Origin: Devosia naphthalenivorans
GTDB lineage: Bacteria > Pseudomonadota > Alphaproteobacteria > Rhizobiales > Devosiaceae
Assembly: GCF_003056355.1 (NCBI RefSeq)
Contig: NZ_PYVW01000002.1
Coordinates: 1 to 64,000 of the forward strand
Reading direction: 5' to 3'
DNA length: 64,000 nt
Within the stretch, counting starts at the first letter, position 1. Each line of letters begins with the position of its first letter. Shown here piece after piece: positions 25,516-33,875 of the stretch. Both the position numbers and the translations under genes were made by a program. The notes under the pieces are model-generated. The model saw only the letters and a list, made by a program, of their open reading frames with translations. It did not search any database and had not been told where the DNA came from.

Positions 25516-25640
25516 GTCTGCAGCGATTGGCGCCATCGTATCGCCCTGATCTTAAAGCTCTTTTTAGGTAGATCAAAGCGTGGTGATGACGATGGACCGA
25601 TTTGGGCCTACCCTTTCAGCAAGGTAAGGAGCAGCGGCTT

Positions 25641-26159
25641 TTGACAGATATGAACCAGACTGGAGCGGCAATCGCCATTGGCCCACGCATCGTGGCCTCG
25701 GGCGGATTCGACCTGCTCTATCGCGAGGGCATGGCCCTGATCGAGGAAGTGGCCTCCTACCTCGATGGGGACGGACGCGCTGAAAGCCGCATCCTCAGCC
25801 GCGAAGCGTCATTTGTCTACGCCACCGAATCCATGCGCCTGACGACGCGGCTGATGCAGCTGGCCTCCTGGCTGCTGCTGCAGCGGGCGGTCAATGAAGG
25901 CGAGATTTCCAAGGAAAATGCCCGTTCCGAGAAGGAAAAGGTGCAGTTCTCCGCGACCCCTTCCGAGCGGGGCGGGCCGGGGTACGAGCAATTGCCGCAG
26001 GCGCTGCGCGATCATATCGACAAGGGCGACAGGCTGTTTGATCGGGTGATGCAGTTTGATGCGCTGGAGCGTGGCAAGATGCCAGTGCTGGATGCGGGCG
26101 TGGCCAATGGAATTGCCGATCAGCTGGCGCGACTCAAGGCGGCGTTCGGGCGGGCTTGA
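25641..26159 (+). CDS. rcdA: Regulator of CtrA degradation RcdA (DUF1465)
   Basis: A 172-residue helical protein of the DUF1465 family. In Caulobacter, RcdA is a ClpXP adaptor component that, with CpdR and PopA, brings CtrA to the protease at the swarmer-to-stalked transition. Diagnostic stretches are FDLLYREGMALIEEVASYLD, YATESMRLTTRLMQLASWLL and EGEISKENARSEKEKV. I chose TTG at 25641 because AAGGAG lies nine bases upstream; the ATG at 25650 would be 18 bases from it. A perfect CtrA box lies upstream, which suggests that CtrA controls a factor for its own degradation. Confidence 0.88.
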   Translation: MTDMNQTGAAIAIGPRIVASGGFDLLYREGMALIEEVASYLDGDGRAESRILSREASFVYATESMRLTTRLMQLASWLLLQRAVNEGEISKENARSEKEKVQFSATPSERGGPGYEQLPQALRDHIDKGDRLFDRVMQFDALERGKMPVLDAGVANGIADQLARLKAAFGRA

Positions 26160-26187
26160 GGGCAGCGCACAAATGGAATTCTTGCAG

Positions 26188-26284
26188 CAGACCTCATCCT
26201 GAGCCTGTCGAAGGACGAGGTCGTGGCCCCCCAACCTCCACTCGCTCGACCCGTGGTTCGACAAGCTCACCATGAGGGCTACTC
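26188..26284. repeat. Family B repeat, double unit
   Basis: ACCTCATCCTGAGCCTGTCG, AAGGACGAGGTCGTGGC, a CCTCCACTCGCTCGA spacer, then GTGGTTCGACAAGCTCACC and ATGAGGG. It lies between rcdA and the rpmE terminator. Confidence 0.8.
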
Positions 26285-26302
26285 TCACCCGATCGCGCGC
26301 AA

Positions 26303-26330
26303 CAAAAAACCCGGCACGAGGCCGGGCTTT
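26303..26330 (-). terminator. Intrinsic terminator of rpmE
   Basis: CCCGGC (26310-26315) and GCCGGG (26321-26326) pair around a short loop; on the minus strand a run of six T follows. Confidence 0.85.
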
Positions 26331-26353
26331 TCAAAACTCGCAAGAGGATCGGC

Positions 26354-26575
26354 TTAGATGCCGAGGCCCTTGAAGCGCTCCTTGAAGCGCGAGACGCGGC
26401 CGCCGCGATCCAGCAGCTGGCCCGTGCCGCCGGTCCAGGCGGGATGGGTCTTGGGATCGATGTCGAGCTGGAGGGTGTCGCCCTCCTTGCCGTAGGTCGA
26501 ATAGGTCTGGTATTTGGTGCCGTCGGTCATAACCACATTGATCAAGTGGTAGTCCGGATGAGTATCAGCCTTCAT
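26354..26575 (-). CDS. rpmE: 50S ribosomal protein bL31, zinc-free type
   Basis: A 73-residue bL31 ([27 protein letters not shown], then SRFKERF). It has no cysteine, so it belongs to the C-minus form that does not bind zinc. It is a single-gene unit with its own terminator, divergent from the ABC exporter. Confidence 0.95.
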   Translation of the reverse strand: MKADTHPDYHLINVVMTDGTKYQTYSTYGKEGDTLQLDIDPKTHPAWTGGTGQLLDRGGRVSRFKERFKGLGI

Positions 26576-26795
26576 CGGTATCGCCTCAAATCAAACGGGC
26601 GCCGCAGCGCCCGGAGAGCATCTAAAACTGGTGTTGGCCGCTTCATACAGAAAGGTGGGGCGGTCCGCAAGAGCAAGGGCGCGGCAATTTCACGCCGGAC
26701 AAAGCTGTTGCCCGACAAGGCCGCAAACTCTATATCGGGGCCGCAGCACGGCCCGGCTGATCCGGACCCTCTAAACGAGTGGCGAAATCCGAGCG

Positions 26796-28616
26796 ATGAC
26801 AGACCAGGCCGTTCCGGTTCAGGCCGACCCCGAAAAAATTGTCCCCAATACCATTGTGCCGAAACGCAAGCTGCAGCCGCTGCGGCGCCTGATGCCGTTC
26901 GTGCTGCGCTATCCGGTGCGGCTGGGCCTGACGGTGATGTTCCTTTTGATCTCGGCCATCTCCTCGCTGTCGATACCAGCAATGCTGGGTGGGGCGATCG
27001 ACGAGGGTTTCATCGAGCAGAACCTGGAAAATGTCGGCCGCTATGGCTGGCTTATCGTGGGCATTGCCGCGATCATGGCCATCGCTTCCGGCGCGCGCTT
27101 CTATTTTATCTCCGTCATCGGGGAGCGTGTGCTGGCCGATCTGCGACAGGCGGTGTTCGTGCATCTGCTGCAGCTCGATGCCCGCTATTTCGACACCAAC
27201 CGGGTGGGCGAGCTGACCAGCCGCCTCAATGGCGACGTTGGCGTGATCCGCGCGGCGGTTGGCTCGAGCTTCTCGCTCGCCTTGCGCTCGATAGTGACGA
27301 TTGTCGGCGCGCTGATCATGATGTTCCTGACCAGCCCGGTGCTGACGCTGGCGGTGGTGATCATCGGGCCGGCGCTGTTGCTGCCGGTGATTGCATTTTC
27401 CAGGCGCTTGCGCCGCATGTCCCGGCGTACCCAGGATGCGCTGGCGGACCTTTCCGCCATGGCCACGGAGATGCTGGGCGCGACCCGGACGGTGAAATCC
27501 TTCACCCAGGAAGAGGTGCAGGCCGGCATCTACGGCGCGCGCAGCGAGGATAGCTACCAGGCCGAAATCAAGCGGCTCGGCGCGCGCTCCATGCTGGTCG
27601 GCATGGTCATATTCCTGGGCACTTCGGCCATCGTGTTCCTCGTCTGGTGGGGTGCGCGGGCGGTGTTCGAGGGTACCGTGACGGCAGGCCAGCTGGCGCA
27701 GTTCCTGATCTATGCCCTGATGGCCTCCGGCGCGCTGACCAATGTCAGCGAAGTACTGGGCATGTTGCAGACCATTGCCGGCTCGACCGAGCGGCTGACC
27801 GAGATCCTCGATACGGAAGCCTCCATCAAGGACCCGGCCAATCCTGTTGCCTTGCCCAGGCCGCCGCTGGGCACAGTTACGTTCGACCACGTTTATTTTG
27901 GCTACGATACCGGCGGCGCCGAGCGCGTGCTGACGGACATGAATTTCTCCGTCGCGTCTGGCGAAACCGTCGCGCTGGTTGGTGCGTCCGGCTCGGGCAA
28001 ATCCACCACCCTCTCGCTGCTGCAGCGCTTCTACGACGTGACGGGCGGCTCCATCAAAGTGGATGGCGTCGATATTCGCCAGGTGCGGCTGCAGGATCTG
28101 CGGCAGCGGTTCGCCTATGTGGAGCAGGAACCGACGATTTTCGCCGGTACCATCGCCGAGAACATCCTGTTCGGTAAGCCCGGTGCGAGCACGGCCGAAA
28201 TGGAAGCGGCGGCGAAGGCCGCGCTGGTGCATGACTTCGTGCTGGAACTGCCGCAGGGCTATGACACGCTGGTCGGTGAGCGCGGCGTGATGCTGTCAGG
28301 CGGGCAGAAGCAGCGGCTGGCCATTGCGCGGGCGATACTCAAGAACGCGCCTATCCTGTTGCTGGACGAGGCCACCAGTGCGCTGGATGCGCAAAGCGAG
28401 CAATTGGTGCAGCAGGCGCTGGAGCATCTGATGCAGGGCCGCACGACGCTGGTGATCGCGCATCGGCTGGCCACCATTCGGGACGCCGACAAGATCCTGG
28501 TGCTCGATGCGGGACGGATTATCGACCAGGGTACGCATGACCAGCTGGTTGCCAAGGGCGGGCGCTATGCGGAATTGGCGCGGTTGCAGTTCCGGCTGGA
28601 TGATATTGGGGTGTAG
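26796..28616 (+). CDS. ABC exporter half-transporter (MsbA-like)
   Basis: A 606-residue fused membrane-ATPase subunit that would work as a homodimer. The N-terminal half has about six helices (LGLTVMFLLISAISSLSIPA and following). The ATPase has Walker A GASGSGKST, Q-loop YVEQEPTIFAGTI, signature LSGGQKQRLAIARA, Walker B ILLLDEATSALD and an H-loop VIAHRLATI. This is the MsbA/MDR exporter class; the substrate is unknown. The initiator ATG has a weak ribosome binding site. It sits divergent from rpmE, a pairing common in this order. Confidence 0.92.
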   Translation: MTDQAVPVQADPEKIVPNTIVPKRKLQPLRRLMPFVLRYPVRLGLTVMFLLISAISSLSIPAMLGGAIDEGFIEQNLENVGRYGWLIVGIAAIMAIASGARFYFISVIGERVLADLRQAVFVHLLQLDARYFDTNRVGELTSRLNGDVGVIRAAVGSSFSLALRSIVTIVGALIMMFLTSPVLTLAVVIIGPALLLPVIAFSRRLRRMSRRTQDALADLSAMATEMLGATRTVKSFTQEEVQAGIYGARSEDSYQAEIKRLGARSMLVGMVIFLGTSAIVFLVWWGARAVFEGTVTAGQLAQFLIYALMASGALTNVSEVLGMLQTIAGSTERLTEILDTEASIKDPANPVALPRPPLGTVTFDHVYFGYDTGGAERVLTDMNFSVASGETVALVGASGSGKSTTLSLLQRFYDVTGGSIKVDGVDIRQVRLQDLRQRFAYVEQEPTIFAGTIAENILFGKPGASTAEMEAAAKAALVHDFVLELPQGYDTLVGERGVMLSGGQKQRLAIARAILKNAPILLLDEATSALDAQSEQLVQQALEHLMQGRTTLVIAHRLATIRDADKILVLDAGRIIDQGTHDQLVAKGGRYAELARLQFRLDDIGV

Positions 28617-28941
28617 GTTCGCGGTTGGTTGTGGTGTGGATGGATGGTGGGCTCCATCCGGCTGTGCCCCTCCTCCAGCCTACTCGGCGCGTTTATGGAT
28701 CTCAGGAGACCTCATGGTGAGCTTGTCGAACCACGAGGTCGAGCGAGTGGAGGCTTGGTGCCACGACCTCGTGGTTCGACAAGCTCACCATGAGGTCTCA
28801 TGCGTTAATCCCATTTTGTGTGACACGCTTTCAAGCTCTGCACGTGTGACGAGAGGCCCTCGGATCAAGGCCGAGGGAAGCTCAGTGGTGGGGACGTGGG
28901 GGCCAAGGACACAAGGTCGATGGCGGTCCACCCCACCTGAG
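28617..28941. repeat. Gene-free stretch with family B and C repeats
   Basis: No gene is seen between the convergent ABC exporter and MotB-like genes. It holds a double family B unit at 28707-28799 (ACCTCATGGTGAGCTTGTCG, then its inverse CGTGGTTCGACAAGCTCACC) and a family C-like palindrome at 28853-28880 (GGCCCTCGGATCAAGGCCGAGGG). Confidence 0.75.
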
Positions 28942-29967
28942 TTAACCCTCGGTCAGCTTGAACTCGATGCGCCTGTTCCGGCGGTAGGCTTCTTCGGTGG
29001 TGCCAGGGTCGATGGGGGTGAATTCGCCGAAGCCGGCGGCTACCAGGCGGTTGGGCGAGACGCCTCTGCTGACCAGGTATTGCGCGACGGAGATGGCGCG
29101 GGCGGCTGACAGTTCCCAGTTGGAGGGGAAGCGTTCGTTGCTGATCGGGCGGCTATCGGTGTGGCCGTCGATGCGCAGCACCCAATTGATATCGGGCGGA
29201 ATTTCGTCTTCCAGCTGCAGGATGGCGTCGGCCAGGGCGTCCAGATCGGGCAGGCCTGCCTGTTGGATATCGGCCTGGCCGGGATCGAACAGCACCTCGG
29301 ACTGGAACACGAAACGGTCGCCGACGACGCGCACATCGGCGCGGCCTTCGAGGATTTCGCGCAGGCGGCCGAAGAAATCCGAGCGATAGCGGGAGAGGTC
29401 CTGCACGCGCTGGGCGAGCGCCACGTTGAGGCGGCGGCCGAGATCGGCGATCTGGGTGCGCGATTGGCTGTCGCGGGCTTCGGAGGCTTCGAGCGCGGTT
29501 TCAAGCGCGCCGATCTGGGTGCGCAGGGCCGCGAGTTGCTGGTTGAGCAGCGCGACCTGGGCGTTGGCTTCGTCCGAGAGTTCCTGGGCCTCCAGGAGGT
29601 CGCCTTGCAGTCCGGCAATGGCTTCGTCCTTGCCCTCGATGCCTGCACCAATCCCCGCGAGTTGCGAGCTCAGATCGGCGTTCTCCGACTGGGCGCTGCC
29701 AAGGGTTGCCGTCAGCTGCGCGATTTGCGTGTTGAGGTCTTCGGCATTGCTGCGTTCGAGTTGCAGGGATTCGGTGAGTTCGGCGATCTGGCTGTTGAGG
29801 CGGGCGAGCGCGGTGTCGCGGCCCTGGATTTCCTGGCCCAGGAAAAACTGGGTCAGCATGAATAGCGACAGCATGAAGATGATGACGAGCAGCAGGCTCG
29901 AGAGGGCGTCGACGAACCCCGGCCAGTAATTGGCCTCGACGCGCCGCCTGGAACGGGCTCCCGGCAT
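28942..29967 (-). CDS. MotB/OmpA-like peptidoglycan-anchored stator protein
   Basis: A 341-residue protein. After a short cytoplasmic N-terminus, one membrane helix starts at WPGFVDALSSLLLVIIFML, with Asp20 at the place of the proton-binding Asp of MotB. A long coiled coil follows (about 50-190, with repeated LNSQIAELTESLQLERS-type heptads). The C-terminal OmpA domain (about 220-341) has RIDGHTDSRPI and NRLVAAGFGEFTPI, then RRNRRIEF, for binding peptidoglycan. It starts three bases after the MotA-like stop, so the two are translated together. No flagellar gene is nearby. Confidence 0.85.
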   Translation of the reverse strand: MPGARSRRRVEANYWPGFVDALSSLLLVIIFMLSLFMLTQFFLGQEIQGRDTALARLNSQIAELTESLQLERSNAEDLNTQIAQLTATLGSAQSENADLSSQLAGIGAGIEGKDEAIAGLQGDLLEAQELSDEANAQVALLNQQLAALRTQIGALETALEASEARDSQSRTQIADLGRRLNVALAQRVQDLSRYRSDFFGRLREILEGRADVRVVGDRFVFQSEVLFDPGQADIQQAGLPDLDALADAILQLEDEIPPDINWVLRIDGHTDSRPISNERFPSNWELSAARAISVAQYLVSRGVSPNRLVAAGFGEFTPIDPGTTEEAYRRNRRIEFKLTEG

Positions 29968-29970
29968 TGG

Positions 29971-30957
29971 CTAGTTCCGCCGCTCGGTGTCGGCCTGGCT
30001 GAGCACGGCCTCGATCAGTTCGCGCAACTTCTTGTTGGTCTCGCCCTGCTCGTCGATATAGCGGCGCAGATCGTCCTGCTCGGTGCGCATGTGCTTGACG
30101 AGGCCATCGATGCCGCGCGCCAGTTCGGCCATGGCGCGGATAGCGTTCTGGCTCGAGTTCTGGTTCTGCATGGAATTGCCGAGCTTGTCGAACATGGCCT
30201 GCATGTCCGGGCCGCCGGCATTGGCCTGCATCGCGGAAACGGGGTGGTCGAGCTCGGTCATGGAGGTCATCCAGTCTTCGAGGTCGGTATAAAAGGCGTT
30301 CTGGGCCTGGCTGGTCTGCAGGTCGAGGAAGCCCAGGACGAGCGAGCCGGCGAGGCCGAACAGTGAGGACGAGAAGGCCGTGCCCATGCCGGCCAGCGGA
30401 GCGGCGAGGCCTTCGCGCAGGCTGGCGAATTGGGAGGCGGTGTCGCCATCCGCAACATCGAGCGTGTTGATGACGCCCGCAACGGAGGTCACGGTTTCCA
30501 GCAGACCGTAGAAGGTGCCCATGAGGCCGAGGAAAACGAGGAGGCCGGTAAGGTAGCGCGAGGTATCCTTGGCTTCGTCGAGCCGGTTGCCGACGGAATC
30601 AAGGATCGAGCGCATGGAAGAGGGGGTGATGACCGCTTCCCCGATCCGTTCGCGCAACAGGCCCGCGACGGGCGCCAGCAGGATGGGCGGGCGCACATTG
30701 GAGGCGTTGCCGTCCTGCAGGGAGTTGACCCATTTCACCTCGGGAAAGAGGCGGATCACCTGCCGGAAACTGAGGAAAATGCCGACGAACAGGGCAAAAA
30801 AGATCATCGAGTTGATGAACGGGTTTGCCCAGAAAAACGTGACGATGGTGCTGAACAGAATGGCCCCAACCAGCCCCACCAGCACCAGAAAAATCACGAT
30901 CTTGACGAGGTAGACCATGGGGCTGGCGAGGTGATAGGGATCGTAGCCTTGCGTCAT
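29971..30957 (-). CDS. MotA/TolQ/ExbB-like proton channel protein
   Basis: A 328-residue membrane protein. Two helices lie near the N-terminus (LVKIVIFLVLVGLVGAILFS and NSMIFFALFVGIFLSF), then a cytoplasmic loop, and then the conserved pair of helices of the family: YLTGLLVFLGLMGTFYGLLETV and APLAGMGTAFSSSLFGLAGSLVLGF. The C-terminal 110 residues are polar and helical, and could form a cytoplasmic tail. It is expected to form the ring that, with the next gene's MotB-like subunit, makes an ion-driven motor. I chose the ATG at 30957; a GTG at 30990 is possible. Confidence 0.85.
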   Translation of the reverse strand: MTQGYDPYHLASPMVYLVKIVIFLVLVGLVGAILFSTIVTFFWANPFINSMIFFALFVGIFLSFRQVIRLFPEVKWVNSLQDGNASNVRPPILLAPVAGLLRERIGEAVITPSSMRSILDSVGNRLDEAKDTSRYLTGLLVFLGLMGTFYGLLETVTSVAGVINTLDVADGDTASQFASLREGLAAPLAGMGTAFSSSLFGLAGSLVLGFLDLQTSQAQNAFYTDLEDWMTSMTELDHPVSAMQANAGGPDMQAMFDKLGNSMQNQNSSQNAIRAMAELARGIDGLVKHMRTEQDDLRRYIDEQGETNKKLRELIEAVLSQADTERRN

Positions 30958-31117
30958 CTGCCTAAAACCTTGCCCCGAACGCCAAATCACTAGGCGCAGA
31001 CTAGTCAGAGCGCCTCACCAAGACAATCCTAAAGGTTAACGGATGGGCAGCCGAAGGCAACATCATGGCCGCCTTTGGCCATGACGCAACACAATGTAGC
31101 TCCCTGACGAACTGCGA

Positions 31118-31912
31118 TCAGTTGATCGGACGCAATTCCTTGAGCAGGGCTGCCTGGAGCGTCTCGTTGCCGGCCACGATCTGGCCGTTCCATACCGAAC
31201 CCGAGGCGCCGGAAAAGTCGGAGACGAAGCCGCCGGCTTCCTTGACGGCGAGCAGGCCCGGGGCGACGTCCCAGGGTGCCAGTCCGGCTTCCCACAAGGC
31301 ATCGAAGCGGCCAGCGGCGAGCCAGGCCATGTCCATGGAGATGGAGCCGGAACGGCGGATGCCGGCGACGGCGGGGTTGATGTGGGCCAATTGGCGCAGC
31401 TGCAGGCCGTCATTGGCCGTGCCCTGCGTCTTGACGCCAGTGCTGACCACGGCGTCCGACAGGGTGCGGCGACCGGCCACGCGCAGGCGGCGACGGTCGT
31501 TGAGCCAGGTGCCGCCGCCCTTTTCGGCGGTGTAGAGCTCGTCGAGCACGGGGTTGTAGATGACGGAGGCGACGATCTCGTTGGCGCGTTCAAGGGCGAT
31601 CGCCACGGCGAACAGCGGGATCGAATGGAGGAAGTTGGTGGTGCCATCGAGCGGGTCGACGATCCAGCGGTGCTGGCCATCGGTGCCGGCGACTTCGCCA
31701 CCTTCTTCCATCAGGAAGGCATAGGTGGGGCGTGCCTTTTGCAGCTCGGTGAAGACGATCTGCTCGGCGCGCAGATCGGCCTTGGAGACGAAATCGGCGG
31801 GACCCTTGCGGGATACCTGCAGGTTTTCGACTTCAGCGAAATCCTTGGTCAGCGATTTTCCGGCCTTGATGGCGGCGTTGACCATGACATTGAGGAGTGC
31901 AGAACGTGCCAT
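31118..31912 (-). CDS. suhB: Inositol monophosphatase family protein (SuhB-like)
   Basis: A 264-residue Mg-dependent phosphatase. The metal site motifs are MEEGG (about 68-72), WIVDPLDGTTNFLHSIPLFAV and, near the C-terminus, GLAPWDVAPGLLAVKEAGG. Members hydrolyse inositol monophosphates; E. coli SuhB also takes part in rRNA antitermination. Two bases separate it from the efp stop, so the two genes are one transcript. Confidence 0.93.
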   Translation of the reverse strand: MARSALLNVMVNAAIKAGKSLTKDFAEVENLQVSRKGPADFVSKADLRAEQIVFTELQKARPTYAFLMEEGGEVAGTDGQHRWIVDPLDGTTNFLHSIPLFAVAIALERANEIVASVIYNPVLDELYTAEKGGGTWLNDRRRLRVAGRRTLSDAVVSTGVKTQGTANDGLQLRQLAHINPAVAGIRRSGSISMDMAWLAAGRFDALWEAGLAPWDVAPGLLAVKEAGGFVSDFSGASGSVWNGQIVAGNETLQAALLKELRPIN

Positions 31913-31914
31913 GA

Positions 31915-32481
31915 TCAGTCAGCCCGGCGCATGTAAGTGGCTTCGGTGGTATCGACGACGATGCGTTCGCCGGTGGCGATGAAGGGCGGCACCATGACGC
32001 GCAGGCCATTGGCGAGAATTGCCGGCTTGAACTGGTTGGAGGCCGTCTGGCCCTTGGTGACAGGATCAGCTTCGGTCACTTCGAGGACCACGTTGGCCGG
32101 GAAGCGAATGCCCAGCGGCGTGTCCTCGTGCATTTCGAGGGTGATCTTCATGCCATCCTGCAGGAACGCGGCGCGTTCGCCGACGAACTCCTTGGGCAGT
32201 TCGACCTGCTCGTAGTTTTCCTGGTTCATGAAGACGAGATTGTCGCCCTGCTCGTACAGATAGGTGAAATCGCGGAATTCGAGTTCCACCTGTTCAACGG
32301 TTTCGGCCGAGCGGAAGCGCTCGTTGAGCTTGGTGCCGCCAAGAATGGCCTTGAGTTCGACCTGGGCGTAGGCGCCGCCCTTGCCGGGCTTGACGTGATC
32401 GACCTTGACGGCCACCCAGAGGCGGTCCTGGTGGTTGATGACGAAACCGGGGCGGATTTCGTTGCCGTTGATCTTGGCCAT
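31915..32481 (-). CDS. efp: Elongation factor P
   Basis: A 188-residue EF-P with its three beta-barrel domains. The first domain has the loop [18 protein letters not shown], with the lysine or neighbouring position that is modified in many species; the second has [22 protein letters not shown] relieves stalling at proline runs, which matters here because several neighbours (TolA, PntAA tail, DUF882 tail) are proline-rich. It precedes suhB by two bases. Confidence 0.97.
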   Translation of the reverse strand: MAKINGNEIRPGFVINHQDRLWVAVKVDHVKPGKGGAYAQVELKAILGGTKLNERFRSAETVEQVELEFRDFTYLYEQGDNLVFMNQENYEQVELPKEFVGERAAFLQDGMKITLEMHEDTPLGIRFPANVVLEVTEADPVTKGQTASNQFKPAILANGLRVMVPPFIATGERIVVDTTEATYMRRAD

Positions 32482-32669
32482 GCGTGCTGCTTTCGTTAAC
32501 GGCGGCTGGATGCTGGAGCAGACCTTATCCCGAGCCTGGTGGAAGGATGAGGCCGTGGCTTGGTGGCCGCCCGATCTTGTGGTTCGTCAGGCGCACCACG
32601 AGACCGGAAAACAGACCTTGCCGCGAAAAAATCGTGTGGCGGGCTTATTGCCCCAGAATGCCTGCCGGT

Positions 32670-33875
32670 TCAAGGGGCTTCCGGCGCGACCGGGCCCTCA
32701 GCAGGCGCCGCTGCCGGTGCCTGGTCCGTGTCGGTGGGCGTGGGCAGGGCCGCCGGGCCAGCTTCGGGTGGTGTGGCCGTGGGGGGCTGCAGGGTGGTCT
32801 CGTTGTTTTCGGGCCTCGGTGGCTCGGATGGCCAGAAGCGAGCGCGTTCTTCGGCCGCATCCAGGCTTTCCGGCGGGATCGATACCAGGAGACGGTCCAG
32901 CGCCGGGTCCGACAGCCCTTGCCGCCGCGAGAGGGAACGCCACATGGCAGCTTCCTCGAGATCGAGAGGAACCCCTTCGCCCACGGCCAGGAGCTTGGCA
33001 TAGCGGTTTTGCGCCACGGCATTGCCGGCCTCGGCAGCGCGCTCGTACCAGCTGGCGGCCTGCTCGATGTTCTTTTCGATGCCCTGACCCAGATACAGCA
33101 TGGTGGCGTAATCGATCTGGGCGGGGACCAGCCCTTGCTCGGCTGCAAGGGCAATGTAGCGGGCGCCGCCCTCGGGATCGGGCGGAAGGCCGGCGCCTTC
33201 GATCAGCATGGTGCCATAGTCATATTGCGCTTCGGGCAGTTCGGCGTCGGCGGCTTCCTTCATCAGGGCCGCAGCGTCCGTCAGGCTGGGAGAGGCATAG
33301 ATGCCTTCCACATGCAGCAGCGCCATGTTGTACTTGGCCGGGATATAGCCGGCATCAGCCGCCTTCTTGAACAGTTCGGCCGCTTTCGCCCGGTCCTTGG
33401 GAACGCCGATACCGTCCTGGTAATAAAGCGCCAGCGCGAAGGTCGCGAGGCGGTCGCCATTGTCGGAGGCAAGCTTGTACCATCCGGCGGCGCGTTCAGC
33501 GTTTTGCGCAATGCCGAGGCCCTTGGCGTAGATTTCGGCGATCAGGGTCTGGGCGGCAGCGTCGCCCTGTTCGGCACGGGGGAGGGCGTATTCAAGCGCC
33601 GTCAGGAAATAGCCGCGCTGGAACGCACCAAAGGCGTAATCGGGGGGCACTTGCGGCCCGAAAATCTCCGAACTGATCGCTTCGGCGGGGCTGTCGCCCT
33701 CTGGCGCTGGACCGGCTTGTTCGGCAGGCGCGTCGGGGGTCGGCGCCTCCGCTGCCGGGGCATCAGCCGCAGGTCTTGGCGCCGGACGCGGGCCGGCAGG
33801 AATGGGAGCCTCTTGCGCCAGGGTTGGCAGCACGAGGAATGGCAGCGTCAGCCAGGGCAGGAGGCGCGCGATCAT
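32670..33875 (-). CDS. SEL1-repeat (tetratricopeptide-like) exported protein
   Basis: A 401-residue protein. A signal peptide (MIARLLPWLTLPFLVLPTLA) is followed by a Pro/Ala/Glu-rich linker. About six SEL1 repeats then lie at about 75-320 (for example AQTLIAEIYAKGLGIAQNAE and ALALYYQDGIGVPKDRAKAA). The C-terminus is another Pro/Ala-rich tail. SEL1 proteins serve as scaffolds for protein complexes, often at the cell envelope. Its start overlaps the end of the ThiE-like gene by four bases, so the two are coupled. Confidence 0.88.
   Translation of the reverse strand: MIARLLPWLTLPFLVLPTLAQEAPIPAGPRPAPRPAADAPAAEAPTPDAPAEQAGPAPEGDSPAEAISSEIFGPQVPPDYAFGAFQRGYFLTALEYALPRAEQGDAAAQTLIAEIYAKGLGIAQNAERAAGWYKLASDNGDRLATFALALYYQDGIGVPKDRAKAAELFKKAADAGYIPAKYNMALLHVEGIYASPSLTDAAALMKEAADAELPEAQYDYGTMLIEGAGLPPDPEGGARYIALAAEQGLVPAQIDYATMLYLGQGIEKNIEQAASWYERAAEAGNAVAQNRYAKLLAVGEGVPLDLEEAAMWRSLSRRQGLSDPALDRLLVSIPPESLDAAEERARFWPSEPPRPENNETTLQPPTATPPEAGPAALPTPTDTDQAPAAAPAEGPVAPEAP

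Larger units (their letters stand above)
25320..25640. other. Gene-free regulatory stretch between DUF1192 and rcdA
   Basis: These 321 bases hold no gene. They contain the CtrA box, the inverted repeat, the candidate short RNA and terminator, a second weaker CtrA-like box, and AAGGAG (25626-25631) for rcdA. No dispersed repeat is present. Confidence 0.6.

Noticed and set aside
26730..28232. 500-residue open frame on the minus strand
   Set aside because: Antisense shadow of the ABC exporter; the translation is His/Arg/Gln-rich without any fold.
28942..30957. Zorya-type defence system (ZorA/ZorB)
   Set aside because: The pair resembles ZorAB in outline, but no ZorC/ZorD/ZorE gene or other defence gene is near, and the neighbours are suhB and efp. 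Treated as an uncharacterised envelope motor.
31064..31083. Terminator after suhB
   Set aside because: CATGGCC-GCCTTT-GGCCATG forms a hairpin but has no T-run on the minus strand, so I do not call it a terminator.
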